A stretch of DNA of 64,000 nucleotides from Heracleum sosnowskyi (lineage: Eukaryota > Streptophyta > Magnoliopsida > Apiales > Apiaceae): NCBI GenBank assembly GCA_030848705.1, contig CM061243.1, positions 98,516,436 through 98,580,435 of the forward strand. The letters are read 5' to 3'. Shown in pieces: positions 1 through 9,600 of the stretch; position 1 is the first letter of the stretch; each line of letters starts with the position of its first letter. The translations under genes and the position numbers were made by a program. The notes under the pieces were generated by a model. The model was not told the origin of the DNA. It did no database searches and worked only from the letters and a program-made list of their open reading frames with translations.

Positions 1-1174
1 TTATGAACCTAAAGTGTGATTGCTAATTGTCATTAAGGTGCTAATCTATCTATGCAGTAATATATATAGAATAACACAAGTCAATTAGACTTTAAGATTT
101 AGCTTTATAGAACAATATTTGAAGAACATTAATGAGAGGATAATACTATCTCTGTTGGAATGTTCCTTTATTTAGTTTTCCTGTGTCCATAATACTAGAA
201 AGTTCAAATGATAGGAAAGATGTGGTAATTATGTCTCGTTTTCTACACTCCGTAAGCCTTCTTTCTCGGACTCCTTAGATAATGTTGCCCTCTGTTTTAA
301 ACAAGGTTTTGTTTGCCCCTAGATAGCAAGGGCAAAAACATGTCTCCTACTTTATGTTTTGGATTTTGTGCCTACATTTCATGTTTGGATTTCGCTTCAC
401 ATATGGTGTGACACTCCTTCATATCAGTAGTTTTGGCTGAATGTAGACTTATACATTCATATATCAACTTGTTGCTTCAAGTTATAAATAATATAACCAG
501 AACAAAAGTGAAATTATGAGATGCTAGTTTTATCTAATAAAATAATATTTAAATTATCTTTTCTGTTCAAAATGAGCATGCTTGAGTTGGATTCTGCTCT
601 GAAGATGATTCGACGGGAACAAGGCCTTTGACGATGACAAGGAAAACTTTCTATTTGTGTATATCTGCCAAGTTGGGAAATTTCTATATTGAAGAGGAAA
701 ACGTGAATAATTTGCAATACAGTCACACGTTTCGGTTGTTATTGATGAATTTAAAAGTGTGGATCTTACTATCTGTAGAGTATAATGCTGACAAAAGGAT
801 ATATGCATCAGTTGTATGTTGCATATATGGAGCAAGTGAAGCCTAATAGGTTGATAGGATATGGCATTGCGACATTGGATAAAGTTTATGTTTTTTTTCC
901 CGAAAAATTGAAGTTATTATTAAACGGTGTTACTTCATATATATGACTTGTCCCCTTGAGCTATGACCTTGTCATTGGGGAAAAAGGAGTGCGGAATGAG
1001 CATTTGCCACTAGGTTATACCTTAATACTCATTATTCTGCGAAATGAACTTCCTTTAACTAGCAAGTTATGGGTGTTGTTGATAATCTTTGTTTGAACAT
1101 TATATTTGATTCTACGACCACAAACAAGTTATGACTGCAGCTACAATGATTATGTATTTAACTTGGTTGTGCAG
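1..1174. other. Sequence upstream of the protease exons, no gene identified
   Basis: I find no convincing exon or transposon terminus here. Short open frames at 514-846 on both strands match nothing I recognise. If the protease gene at 1175 is complete, this stretch would be a long intron and its 5' exons would lie before the window. If not, the 5' part of the gene has been lost. Confidence 0.4.
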
Positions 1175-1876
1175 GGGTTTTCTGGATTTTGTTTAGCCAT
1201 CCAGCCGATAGAAACAGATGTTGCGCTAATTGGACGTAAGCCAGATTTAATTATCCTATATTTGTAGTTTTACCTCTCTATCAGGAGTGGGATCAATTTA
1301 GAAGAGTACATGATGTTGGCATTTCAATCTTAATCACTCACAACAAAATTCTATCTGCAGAGAATTACATAAAAGGATACAGGATGGTGTTTGACAGGGA
1401 AAATCTTAAATTGGGATGGTCTCCTTCAGATTGTGAGTTTACAAGCTCATACGTTTGTATAAGCTCCGTTTTTTTTCATTTATAGTTCACCATTGTGTCT
1501 TTGTTAAATTTTGTGTACTATTTACATTAGCCAGAAGACTTGTTTTTGCTGACAAGAGCCTTGTTCGTAGAACGTCTTCTGCTTAAGATATATTCATACA
1601 TGGGTATGTCTAATAAGTTAATTATCATAAATATCAGGTGAAGAGATGGATGATGATGGAAAAAGATTGCCACATTCTCTACCGCCAAATGCTGCTGCTC
1701 CAAATCTGTTTTCAAACTTGGGTGTGCCGCAGACATTTTCCGGTGATGGTGATGCTTATGCTTATGCTAAATCCTCAGTGACACGGCACACAGAAGGCCG
1801 AGAAGTTAACTTGATATATCTGAAAAAGCTGTTGCTTCTGTTGTTAGCATTTCATCAGCTTGTTTGTATATCTTAA
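1175..1876 (+). CDS. Aspartyl protease (plant GPI-anchored A1 type), last three exons only
   Basis: Three exons join in frame: 1175-1235, 1361-1432 and 1638-1876, each bounded by AG and GT. The translation begins GFSGFCLAIQPIETDVALIG and continues GQNYIKGYRMVFDRENLKLG, then a W-x-x-S-D-C motif. This is the characteristic C-terminal end of plant pepsin-like (A1) aspartyl proteases, where the chain leaves the second lobe. The last exon adds a Pro/Ala/Ser-rich spacer and ends in a leucine-rich hydrophobic tail (about 20 residues before the stop at 1874-1876). That fits the GPI-anchor signal of the secreted, membrane-tethered subfamily (Arabidopsis At5g10080-like, from memory). Both catalytic Asp motifs are missing from the window. 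The exons upstream of 1175 are either outside the window or deleted, so I cannot tell whether the gene works. A Copia element starts about 160 bp downstream of the stop. Confidence 0.72.
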
Positions 1877-2035
1877 GTTATTTGGAGAAATAAGTGCCTC
1901 ACCAAGAGTGAAAAGAAATACATTCTAAAATCTATATGATTACAAAGTTCTGATACAGCACTTCTACCAATTATGGACGAGGAGGATCGTAAATGAAATA
2001 AAAATAGATGTAGGTGGAAAAATAGGGTCAACCTG

Positions 2036-2256
2036 TGTGAAACTTGCATAATCTGAAAATGAATACCAGCAGCTTAGGAGAAAAGAGTAGCTCTCATTGA
2101 TTAACTAAATGTTGGTTACTAATGAACTGAATCTATTTACATTTATACTAACCACTAACTAACTATAAGTTTGTTACAACTAACTAATTAATCATATATG
2201 TACAAAGATGCATTGACTAGTGTGTTGACTTAAGTTATGTGACACCAACTCTAACA
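2036..2256 (-). repeat. 3' LTR of the deleted Copia element
   Basis: This 221-bp copy matches 3913-4179 apart from indels. Missing relative to the other copy are a TTTTGTTCAGTAAGG-like stretch and a duplicated ACTAACTATAAGTTTGTTAC segment. Confidence 0.88.
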
Positions 2257-3729
2257 CCCCCCTCAAGTTGGAGGGTAAAGAAGTTACACCCAACTTGCCA
2301 AGGAGGTCATGAAGAAGACCAATTAATGGTTTAGTGCAAATGTCAGCCAGCTGTTGTTTCGATGGAGTATAGGACAATGAAATCAAGCCAGATGCCAGTT
2401 TTGTGCGAACAAAATGACAATCCAACTCTATGTGCTTGGTGCGTTCGTGGTATACAGGATTTTTGGCTATGTAAATAGCAGTCTGGTTATCACATTTCAC
2501 TGGAACAAGAATCACGTCAGGAACATCAAGCTCATGTAATAAACGAGAAAGCCAAGCAAGTTCAGTAGTTAAACGTCTAATGGAACGATATTTAGCTTCA
2601 GCAAAGGACAGAGACACCGTGTGTTGTTTCTTGGATTTCCAAGAAATGAGATTGCCACCAAGAAGAATTATATACCCACTGACAGATTTTCTAGAATTCG
2701 GACATGTCCCCCAATCAGCATCGCAATAAGCCTCTAAGGCAAAACCTGGTGTTCTGTTAAACCTCAAACCTTGACTAGGATTGGACTTAAGATAGCGAAG
2801 GACATGAATGGCTGCATCCCAATGTGGTTGACGAGGAGAAGACATAAACTGACTAAGGTGCTGAACACAGAATGCGAGAATACGAGATCAGGACGCGTAT
2901 TTGTGAGAAAATTTAATTTGCCTACCAATTGTCTATAAGATGAAACATCAGATAGTAACAAACCTTCATCAGGAAGAAGTTTAACTGTAAGATCTAGAGG
3001 AGTTACTACTGAGGAAGCATCATCATTCAGAAACTCACTAATAAGATCAGAAGTAAACTTGCGTTGAGAAACAACCATTCCATCAGGAACCTCAATAAAC
3101 TCCAAACCCAAGAAATACCGTAGTTTACCCAAATCTTTGATCTTAAAAACCAAATCAAGATGTGCCTTAATATCGACAATTTCCCCATGATCATTACCAA
3201 CGACTAAAATGTCGTCAACATAAACAGCTAAGTAAAGAACCAATCCATTCAATTTCTTATAGAACAAAGAGGAATCATTCTGAGAAATGGTGTAACCACG
3301 AGACAGCAAAGTAGTTTTTAACTTTGTATGCCATTGACGAGATGCTTGTCTAAGCCCATAAAGAGATTTTTCCAACTTACACACCAAAGAAGAATCTGAC
3401 AAAATCAAACCAGGAGGTGGTGACATGTAGACATCTTCATCTAAGTCCCCATGAAGAAAAGCGTTATTGACATCTAAATGAAACATATCCCAGACTTTCT
3501 TGACAGCAGTAGCAACAAGAGATCGTATAGTTGTCATTTTGACAACCGGAGAGAAAGTCTCTGTAAAATCAACACCTTCAATTTGAGTATACCCACGAAC
3601 AACCAAATGGGTTTTGTATCTCTCAATCGTGCCATCGGAATTATGTTTGACTTTAAAAACCCATTTACTAAAGATTGGTTTCTTTCCGGGTGGAAGCTTA
3701 ACAAGAGACCAAGTTCTATTTACCTCCAA
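2192..3729 (-). pseudogene. Copia reverse transcriptase-RNase H, frameshifted
   Basis: The first frame (3729 down to about 2869) is Copia reverse transcriptase. It opens with the thumb-side W-S-L-V-x-L-P-P-G-K-K-P motif, followed by the T-F-S-P-V-V-K block, the N-N-A-F-L-H-G-D-L block, and the catalytic LAVYVDDILVV. Near 2869 a one-base indel moves the reading to the next frame, which carries the R-x-P-H-W motif and the RNase H domain (YCDADWGTCPNSRKSVSGY, then the T-K-H-I-E-L-D block and the A-D-I-C-T-K-P-L end). The second frame runs into the LTR and stops at 2192. The first frame has no ATG at its upstream end (the first codon is TTG), because leader sequence is joined directly to the RT domain. 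Not functional as it stands. Confidence 0.88.
2257..2269 (-). promoter_or_regulatory. Polypurine tract
   Basis: On the minus strand this reads AACTTGAGGGGGG and touches the 3' LTR. This is the expected plus-strand primer of the Copia element. Confidence 0.75.
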
Positions 3730-3899
3730 TGCTGTAGAGATTGTACTCTGAGAGAGATTTCAACAAAAACAAAACAACAAAAGCAAGAACAGATCGAACA
3801 AGAACAAGAACAGATCGAACTTTGTTACCTGCTAAAGAAGATAACAAAACACGAAGATATCGAAACAGATTACGCCATTGAAACAGATCGATCAACCTT

Positions 3900-3911
3900 G
3901 CTCTGATACCA
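3900..3911 (-). promoter_or_regulatory. Primer binding site (initiator Met-tRNA)
   Basis: On the minus strand this reads TGGTATCAGAGC, one base inside the 5' LTR. It is the usual plant Copia primer site and fixes the element's orientation. Confidence 0.88.
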
Positions 3912-3912
3912 T

Positions 3913-4179
3913 TGTGAAACTTGCATAATCTGGAAATGAATACTAGCAGCTTAGGAGAAAAGAGTAGCTCTCATTGATTAACTAAATGTTGGTTACTATT
4001 TTGTTCAGTAAGGAATGAACTGAATCTATTTACATTTATACTAACCACTAACTAACTATAAGTTTGTTACAACTAACTAACTATAAGTTTGTTACAACTA
4101 ACTAAACTAACTAATCATATATGTACAAAGATGCATTGACTAGTGTGTTGACTTAAGTTATGTGACACCAACTCTAACA
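3913..4179 (-). repeat. 5' LTR of the deleted Copia element
   Basis: This 267-bp copy carries a short local duplication of ACTAACTATAAGTTTGTTAC (around 4052-4097) that is absent from the other LTR. The two LTRs therefore diverged after insertion, or came from different parents. Confidence 0.88.
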
Positions 4180-5261
4180 ACATGCAAGACCATTTTATAA
4201 CCCAGGCCTTTATAACCTGTGAAATAAGTTGATTTGAGAATTTTTCTCAAATTTGGAATAGATTGTTGGGAAAGGAGCGGACCTTTAATATAAGTTATAT
4301 TTAACTTGAATTTTGTTTCATTTTATTTCACAATTATTTGTTCTTGGATTGTAGTATTATAAGAAGAACAAATTCGATAAAACGATATATTTTGTATTCA
4401 ATTTCATTCTACAAATTTATGGGGACCTAACATAAAGCTATAAAAGTAATATATATATAACACGTCTATAAATCAATTTGAGATCTTTTGTTTTTTTAAA
4501 TTGGAATCAATTCGAGATCTTTAACCTTTCCCGAAAAGATACAGTAACTAGCTTTAAATATCTGTATATCTAGCTACATTGTATAACACACATTACCGAA
4601 GTTTAAATCTGTACAAATTTAGCAATTGCAAGTTATCTGGTAGGAATACGCAATGGAGCAGTGATACAGTTTTGTCTAGGAAACAGGTACCTAGGTTGTT
4701 ATTGTAGCTTATTGACGAAATGTCTGCAGATCTCAATCCTTATCTTTGGTTTGTGAAGGATGTTAATTTCATAATATTCAGTCTTTAGTCATAATAATTA
4801 TCTGCAAAAATGGTAAACCGAACTCGTATAAATTTTTTACGAGTAAAATAAAGATTAGATGTATTGATTTTACATCCGAGGACATATTATCCATTTTAAT
4901 GACGACTTCACCTTTCTCTACGAGCAAAATATATCGAATATGTTTAATTTGATTTGATTTCCTAATGGCAATTGTTTAGAGTTTGTTTAATAGGGGGCCA
5001 CCATCTACTACACAGTGTCTTTAAAACTTTAGACATAAAACAGAAGTCCTATATGTAGTAGGGCTTGGAAAAGGTCTATGACATGAAGTAAAAATAAATA
5101 AAGTTGCAAGGCAGCCTTTAGTTAGCTCACTTTCCCTTTTCTTTGTTTGTTGAAAAAGGCAAAAGATTTTTGTTTTTTCCTTAACTAAGAAAATCACTAA
5201 GAAATTACTCTAGTGGAGTGGTCACTAGCTTGCAAACACCTTATTAAATCTTGTAAAACCC
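4180..5261. other. Intergenic region upstream of the HIPP gene
   Basis: AT-rich, with no coding signal or transposon ends that I can recognise. It runs up to the TATA box at 5262 and probably holds the HIPP promoter. Confidence 0.5.
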
Positions 5262-5270
5262 TATATATAA
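5262..5270 (+). promoter_or_regulatory. TATA box of the HIPP gene
   Basis: TATATATAA lies 107 bp upstream of the chosen ATG at 5377. That leaves room for a transcription start near 5295 and a leader of about 80 nt rich in TCTCT, which is typical of plant promoters. Confidence 0.6.
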
Positions 5271-5376
5271 GCTGATATTAGACCTTAGATTTTCCATATC
5301 TCACCAATCATAGTTTTTGCTGTCATTTTTTCACAGTAAAGATCTCAATCTCTCTTTATCTCTTCCTTCAGCTAAT

Positions 5377-5969
5377 ATGTTTTCTTTTATGACCAAAAAT
5401 GACCAAAAACACAAGAAGAAGAGGAAGCAGTTGCAGACAGTGGAGCTCAAAGTTAAAATGGACTGTGATGGATGTGAACTTAAAGTCAAGAAAGCTTTGT
5501 CTTCACTAAGTGGTAACTAGTATTTTTTTTAATTCTTTCTTAAATTATTCAAGATATGACTGTTGACATATGTACGAACCCTTCTCGTAACACTTTAAAA
5601 TTTTAGAAGAACTGACAAGTGGAACCCGAAAACGACTAATAATGCATGTGTTTGTGAACAGGTGTGAAGTCAGTGGAAATAAACAGAAAGCAACAGAAAG
5701 TTAGTGTAACTGGATATGTGGAAGCAAACAAGGTGTTGAAGAAGGCAAAGAAAACATGGAAGAAAGCAGAGTTATGGCCATATGTGCCTTACAACTTAGT
5801 AGCTCAACCATATGCAGCTCAAGCTTATGACAAGAAAGCACCTCCTGGTTATGTAAGAAAGGTTGAAAACACAGCAGCTAGTCATGGGACTGTCAACAAT
5901 TATAATGAACAAGACTCCTACATTACCATGTTCAGTGATGATAACCCGAATGCTTGTTTCATCATGTAG
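5377..5969 (+). CDS. Heavy metal-associated isoprenylated plant protein (HIPP), 147 aa
   Basis: Exons 5377-5512 and 5662-5969 join in frame (149-bp intron with GT-AG ends). Residues about 20-83 form a ferredoxin-like HMA domain with the metal site MDCDGC (Cys30 and Cys33), and the intron falls in the conserved SGV turn. A lysine-rich N-terminus (KHKKKRK) precedes it. The chain ends in CFIM, a C-terminal CaaX box for farnesylation, which with the HMA domain defines plant HIPPs. In the family such proteins bind soft or transition metals (Cd, Zn, Cu) and attach to membranes or move to the nucleus. Length and two-exon layout match the single-HMA HIPP group. I chose the ATG at 5377 because upstream in-frame sequence has no ATG and lies in the leader. 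Nothing suggests damage. Confidence 0.93.
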
Positions 5970-6654
5970 CTTGCTAGCTAGCTACATTTAGTTCTCATGT
6001 CTTTATTGGCTTTCTGTGTTCATTTGTAGGTTTGGTGAGAGTTGTTGGTTAATTTTTGTAACATATCGAAGTATTAAGAGTTGTTGTATGTATCCTGATC
6101 TAGTCCCGGTTGATCTTAAGAAATTAATGATTAGTACATCTCTTATAGTAATAATTTAGTCCGTAACTTTTAAAATTCTGGTTCCGTCAATTTATTATTA
6201 ATGACTTTCACTGAGTAAACCGAGTAGTTTTACTCAGATAAGCAAATTATAATTTGCACGGATTTCATATTTTGACTTTTTTTAAATTAGATTGGCTTTG
6301 CATGTGGCCAAGTCAAAAGAAAGAGAAAAAAGAGTGCTTAGTCCAAAAATAGAAAAGAGAAGAGAAAAAAGAGGATTTATAAATCTGAAGAACGATGTTG
6401 TTGTCCACTTTTGAGGATGAAATGTTCAAATCGTAGCACTGGCCACTTTTGTAGGCAACTATAATATCTCCGGACCAAAACTTAGTTCTTTCATTCCCAC
6501 AAAAATGGAACAATTGGACCAATCTGATAAAAGCACTAATTTCAATTTCGTTTTTACTAATTAAATTTCTAAATAAAACTGAATTCAGAGCCATCCCTAT
6601 TCTTTTTTCCCCTTCTTTCATATTTTCTGATAGGCAGAAGAAGAAAGGCCAAAA
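5970..6654. promoter_or_regulatory. HIPP 3' flank and MADS-box promoter region
   Basis: There is no gene in this interval. CCAAAAATAG at 6343-6352 resembles a CArG box, the site bound by MADS proteins, about 300 bp before the MADS ATG. That would fit auto- or cross-regulation, but one site by eye is weak. The leader just before 6655 is pyrimidine-rich, then purine-rich. Confidence 0.35.
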
Positions 6655-9600
6655 ATGGGCCGTAATAAGCTTCTGATTCAGAAAATTGAAAATGTCACCA
6701 ATAGACAAGTCACATTCTCCAAACGCAGAAATGGACTTATCAAAAAGGCGTATGAGCTCTCTATACTCTGTGACATTGATATTGCTCTCCTCATGTTCTC
6801 TCCTTCCGGCCGTCTAAGTCATTTCTCCGGCAAGAGAAGGTTACATTTTTTTCATTTATTCTCACATAATATATTGAATCTTCATCAACGTTCATGCACA
6901 TTAGGTGCATGCACGTCATGTATACAATCAGTGGCGGAACTAGGGGAGGCTAATCCAGGCTGAAGCCCGACTGAGCCCAAAAAATCAGTATATCATGATT
7001 TATGTGCTAGTGATACAATCTATTTTTCTGTTATAGGATCGAAGATGTACTACACAGATATGTTAGTCTTCCGGATCACGATAGAGGAGGGTATGCTAGC
7101 TTTACTGTCCTTTCTAGTTTAGATGATCTTATTTAGTTTCTAATAAAGATTAACTAACCCAAACATATTCTCTTATGTCAACTGCAGAATTATGCAACAC
7201 AGAGAGGTATGTTACTGATCCTCATCCTAATTCCGAATATCTAAATAAAACAAACTAATAGAAAATATGTACGTTACTGAATTTATATGGTCTCGATGCA
7301 GTACTTGATTAACACCCTCAACAGACTAAAGACCGAAAACGACATAGCCACCCAAATTTCCAGGTTAGTTTCTCTCCATTGATCCTGATTGTTTGTAGAA
7401 CAGCTGAATATCTTATAAAACAGCTTATATTTGTAATTTACCAATCAAGTTATAATTTCTTTTTTCTTTTTTCTTTTTGGAAACAGTCCTGTTGCTGTTA
7501 ACGCAAATGCAGAGGTAAGCAACACTTAAATTTGAAAACCTTGAAACCATAAAATTGAGCATATATCTGTTTACTTATGACCAGGAACTTCAGCAGCAAA
7601 TTAATAATTTACAGCAACAGCTCATGATGGTTGAGGAACAACTGAGGTTAGATCGATTTCATTCTACAATAACAAAAAATATTTGCCATATATCTTACGA
7701 TTGAACTCCACATGTAATTTGCTAATTAACCTCTTTGTCTTGTCACTGTTATTAAAGGATATTCGAGCCAGATCCACTTAGATTTTCATCTATGGATGAA
7801 CTTGAAACATGTGAAAAAAATCTTTCAAAGGCATTAAAGCGTGTCTCCGAACGAAAGGTAGAACAAAAGTACACGTATTTCTGAGCTCATTCATACAAGT
7901 TTCCAGAATTGTTGTACTTTCATTCCGACTCTCATTTATAAAAATTTCTTTCTGTAGAAATACCTTCTGAGTAACCATCTATCAACTTATGATCCATCAA
8001 CTCTACAGGTACTAAAGCTTACATCATTCTTTTTCGTTAAGCTTAAATTAATGTACGTGTTATGCTTCTATCTTCGTGCACCTGACTAAACTATTGGTTA
8101 ATTACAAATTTATGTCCTAAAGCAAATAAACTCAGCGGTAAAACTAATGTTCGAGGCACAAAACGGAACAACGTCATTTGGAAACAACCCAATGAACTGC
8201 TGGCAAGAGATGAATGGTAATAACAACGGTGGAGTTAACGGACACAATCACGAAAATATATTAGTATCTCCCGACACAACTTGCATGCCTTTGAGGTAAC
8301 TATACATCTTCTTCTCTATAGGCTCTTTATAGTCTGTTTCGATTTATTTTCAAATGCAAACTTATAATTGGCACCGTAATAACAATAATCATAGATATTT
8401 GTATTCATATTATAGCAATTCCCCGCCAGGAGTGTATGAATCAACGAGTACTGGCAATGGGGAGACGCAAAGTGTGGGAGTTCATCAAATAAACAATCCA
8501 GGTGAAGAAGAATGTCTTCAACAATGGCAACATCAGTCAAGTCATGATTTCTTCAATGCTCTATTGCCTCCACACGACTCGTTCTCTCTCGTCAAGGTAA
8601 CTAACTCTACACTAAATCTCTTTTCCTAGCTTTGCCACCGCTCGTTCTGTGTTAAAATTCTTCGATTTTACATATGCTTCGCAGGACGAACTGCTTCCTA
8701 ATTCAATGCTGACACCCATGATTCAACAGCAGCAAATTGATGAGGCTTCACCAAGTGTACAACTCCCATCCAGTGAGGTGTTGGGGTCCGCCCCGAATTC
8801 CTAAATAAGTTAAGAATCCTATTATGAGCAGTATTCTAATTTGTGATAATTGAGGAAAGTCTTATTCTGGTAGAGATAAGAATTGTGGAAGATTTCTATC
8901 CAAGATAAGAAAAGATGGTAATTGTCACAAATAGAATTGAGATATATTAGGATTAGAATATTTGCGGTGCCTATAAATATAGATATTTGTAGGAGTTTTG
9001 AAGCATTGCAAAAGTTAGAGAGTTGTGTGCGATACACAAGAGAGAGCTTTTGTAATCAAGGTGAGGTGATTGTATTCAAGAGTGTTGAGTGAGAGAGCGA
9101 CTCCAATCTTGTATTACATTCATAGTGGATTTGTGGTTTTACCCTCCCTTGAGGGGTTTCCACGTTATATTGTTGTGTTCTTTACTTTCGTGTTTGTTAT
9201 TGTGTTTGATTAACGTTGATCTATAGTGGAAGCGATCCTAACAAACTGGTATCAAGAGCTTGGGTTCGAGGAGTAGATCCAGCGTTAAAGAGAAGGCAAT
9301 CACGAAGTAATTACGAAAATTCGCAGGAATTTTCTGGTCTGCGCAACTGTTGAAGAATTGACGATTGGGAGGTCATACGTGGTCGGATCGTCCTGATTTT
9401 CGGTCAGTAGATTCATTACATCAATATCTAAAATCTGAACGGTGGAGATCGGATTTTGGGTTCGGGAGGGTGTGATTTCTGGTGTCCGAAGTTGACTGTT
9501 TGCGCGTGGATAGTTGGTCGTAAGTTGATCTTTTCTTGGCTTGATGGAAGATCTAAAGTCGTTGAGGATTGATGCACCCAAGTATGATGGAAAGACGGAT

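Larger units (their letters stand above)
2036..4179 (-). mobile_element. Internally deleted Copia LTR retrotransposon
   Basis: Two related LTRs (2036-2256 and 3913-4179) begin TGTGAAAC and end CTAACA. The element reads on the minus strand, so 3913-4179 is the 5' LTR. Next to it is a methionine-tRNA primer site, and next to the other LTR is a G-rich polypurine tract. Flanking 5-mers are acctg and acatg, a target duplication with one difference. The left LTR lacks about 46 bp present in the right one. Inside there is only a 5' leader followed at once by reverse transcriptase and RNase H. Gag, protease and integrase are gone, so the element cannot move by itself. Confidence 0.9.

Noticed and set aside
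8822..9037. 71-residue minus-strand frame, identical copy at 10899-11114
   Set aside because: Both lie in the LTRs; the identity reflects LTR identity, not a gene.
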